Below are positions 51,610-52,791 of a DNA stretch of 52,791 bases, piece after piece. How positions within the stretch are numbered: position 1 is the stretch's first letter; each line of letters starts with the position of its first letter. Source of the stretch: a virus; IMG/VR virus record IMGVR_UViG_3300020055_001962, positions 1 to 52,791 of that record; one strand, written 5' to 3'. Under the pieces are notes generated by a model. The model ran no database searches and was not told the origin of the DNA. It was given only the letters and a program-made list of their open reading frames with translations. The translations under genes were made by a program, and so were the position numbers.

Positions 51610-52791
51610 AGTGTGCAGTTATACCAAATGGTGCTTGTACGTTTTTGTCATGGTGTGAATGTAGCACAAAAATAGTATCGCAGTAATTGTCATCACCCCA
51701 ACTATCCCAAGCATAACCGTCTGTGAACATGATAAACTTTTTAGGAATAATGTCGTTTTCTTTCATATACTCCCAGTTACACATGAAGTCGGTGCCACCA
51801 CCACCCATAATTTCATAATCACTAAGATCATCGCCGCTATCTGCGCTGTAATCTTGTTCGTTATAAACTTTAGTGTCAAAACACCAAATTTTAACATTGT
51901 AGTCTTTGAACTCGTCCATAATACCTTTGACTTCACTCAAAAACACTTTTGCCTGTTCGTCGCCAATTGACCCTGACATATCTAATGATACGCAAATATC
52001 AATCTGTTGTGCAAAGTTTTGTCCAGGCAGGATAGCACCAGTGTGCCAACCTTTGCGTGAAGGACGACTAAATGTAAAATCATGTCTAATAGTAGACTGA
52101 ATCTGTTGGCGCAGTATTTCACGCCAGTTCATTTTAGGTTCTGTAAGTTCTTTGATCATACGTTCGACACCTGCAGGAACATTACCAGCACCAGCAGTTT
52201 GTGCCGCTGAGATCATATTTTCTTTAATCTCGTCACGAATTTTACGTAGATCTTCTTTAGAATATTTAGGACGTTTTTTGCTAATCTTGTTGCCGTTTGA
52301 ATCTTCACCTTCGGAACCACTGTCGCCTTCGCCTTCGTTATCGCCCCAATCAAGGTGTTCGTCTAAAAGTTCACCTAGTTGTTTTAATTGTTCTTCGTCA
52401 TACTTGCCAAAAATGTCGTCGTATACTGCTTCAGAAGTCCAGTTTTCGTATTTGAAATCTTGGAAGCAGTCAACAAGTTTAGGCATTTCGCCAATACGAT
52501 CACGAACAAGTGTATTGTTCACAATGTAGTCAGCGGCAATATTATAAATTTGTGGATCGCGATCTTCTCTGCGTTCTAAGTGATCAAATACACAGTGCAA
52601 GATCTCATGTGCAATAACGAACTCAATTTCTTTGTTCGACATTGCATTAAAAAATTGTGTGTTGAAGTATAAATTACGACCGTCTACAGCCGCAGTAGGA
52701 CACCAATCATCTGCAGACATAATACGTAAACGAGTTGCCATGTTGCCAAAAAATGGATGACGAAGTAGCAAGCCTACTCGTGCAACAATAA
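51590..52791 (-). CDS. Metallopeptidase/VWA-like domain protein, 5' end outside the window
   Basis: The frame stays open to the right edge, so the start is missing; a TTG at 52771 is merely internal. The N-terminal part reads LLRHPFFGNMATRL, then FVIAHEILHCVFDH with the HExxH zinc motif and third His. The middle is acidic and likely flexible (GDNEGEGDSGSEGEDSNGN), and the C-terminal part is a VWA-like domain with SLDMSGSIGDE, the metal-ion-dependent DxSxS site, and FIMFTDG. Putative metallopeptidases of this two-part plan occur in bacteria and in T4-like marine phages. Role unknown; it might act in virion maturation. Confidence 0.82.
   Translation of the reverse strand, partial: IVARVGLLLRHPFFGNMATRLRIMSADDWCPTAAVDGRNLYFNTQFFNAMSNKEIEFVIAHEILHCVFDHLERREDRDPQIYNIAADYIVNNTLVRDRIGEMPKLVDCFQDFKYENWTSEAVYDDIFGKYDEEQLKQLGELLDEHLDWGDNEGEGDSGSEGEDSNGNKISKKRPKYSKEDLRKIRDEIKENMISAAQTAGAGNVPAGVERMIKELTEPKMNWREILRQQIQSTIRHDFTFSRPSRKGWHTGAILPGQNFAQQIDICVSLDMSGSIGDEQAKVFLSEVKGIMDEFKDYNVKIWCFDTKVYNEQDYSADSGDDLSDYEIMGGGGTDFMCNWEYMKENDIIPKKFIMFTDGYAWDSWGDDNYCDTIFVLHSHHDKNVQAPFGITAHYEEHAA

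Noticed and set aside
1-52791. tRNA genes, CRISPR arrays, insertion sequences or attachment sites
   Set aside because: Genes are almost contiguous; no cloverleaf-type sequence, regularly spaced repeats, transposase or integrase was recognised by eye. A tRNA scan was not possible here.

Overview
The window looks like part of the genome of an AT-rich marine T4-like myovirus, probably infecting a low-GC marine bacterium. A SAR11-type or similar host is only a guess from base composition and gene content. The evidence is a giant virion adhesin/tail protein, three fibre-like proteins sharing an N-terminal domain (one ending in a tail-collar domain), late-promoter-like NATAAATA boxes of the kind described for T4-like cyanophages, and, at the right end, small proteins plus a metallopeptidase/VWA protein that I associate with marine T4-like phages. 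Genes are tightly packed with many 1-8 bp overlaps. No gap exceeds about 100 bp. I saw no tRNA, rRNA, IS element, integrase or CRISPR array.

Layout. (A) 1-19230, + strand: virion module. It holds the giant protein (cut by the left edge), a small structural protein, three tandem fibre paralogues and a pair of paralogous structural proteins. NATAAATA boxes precede four of these genes. (B) 19231-47900, almost all + strand: a roughly 28 kb accessory biosynthetic island that starts at a stem-loop overlapping a near-consensus sigma70 promoter. It encodes six glycosyltransferase-like proteins (one on the minus strand), seven radical-SAM cores, three separate SPASM-like Cys-cluster proteins, four nitroreductase-family proteins, a DegT-type PLP aminotransferase, a NodU/TobZ-type carbamoyltransferase, a protein with three tandem methyltransferase-like domains, a fatty-acid-desaturase-type membrane di-iron protein, a GNAT-like protein and seven 2OG/Fe(II)-oxygenase-fold proteins. 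(C) 47872-52791, minus strand: an eighth 2OG oxygenase, two tail/fibre-like proteins, four small conserved phage proteins, and a metallopeptidase/VWA protein cut by the right edge.

How it may work together. The island combines glycosyl transfer, amination, carbamoylation, methylation, hydroxylation and radical-SAM chemistry. Within it a unit of nitroreductase, minimal radical-SAM enzyme and separate SPASM protein occurs three times. Island promoters look host-type, while the virion genes carry late boxes. This suggests the island is made earlier than the virion proteins, possibly to build a decorated glycan, peptide or small molecule for the virion or the infected-cell surface. The product is unknown, and I found no convincing precursor peptide. 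Functions come from motifs read by eye, without database searches.
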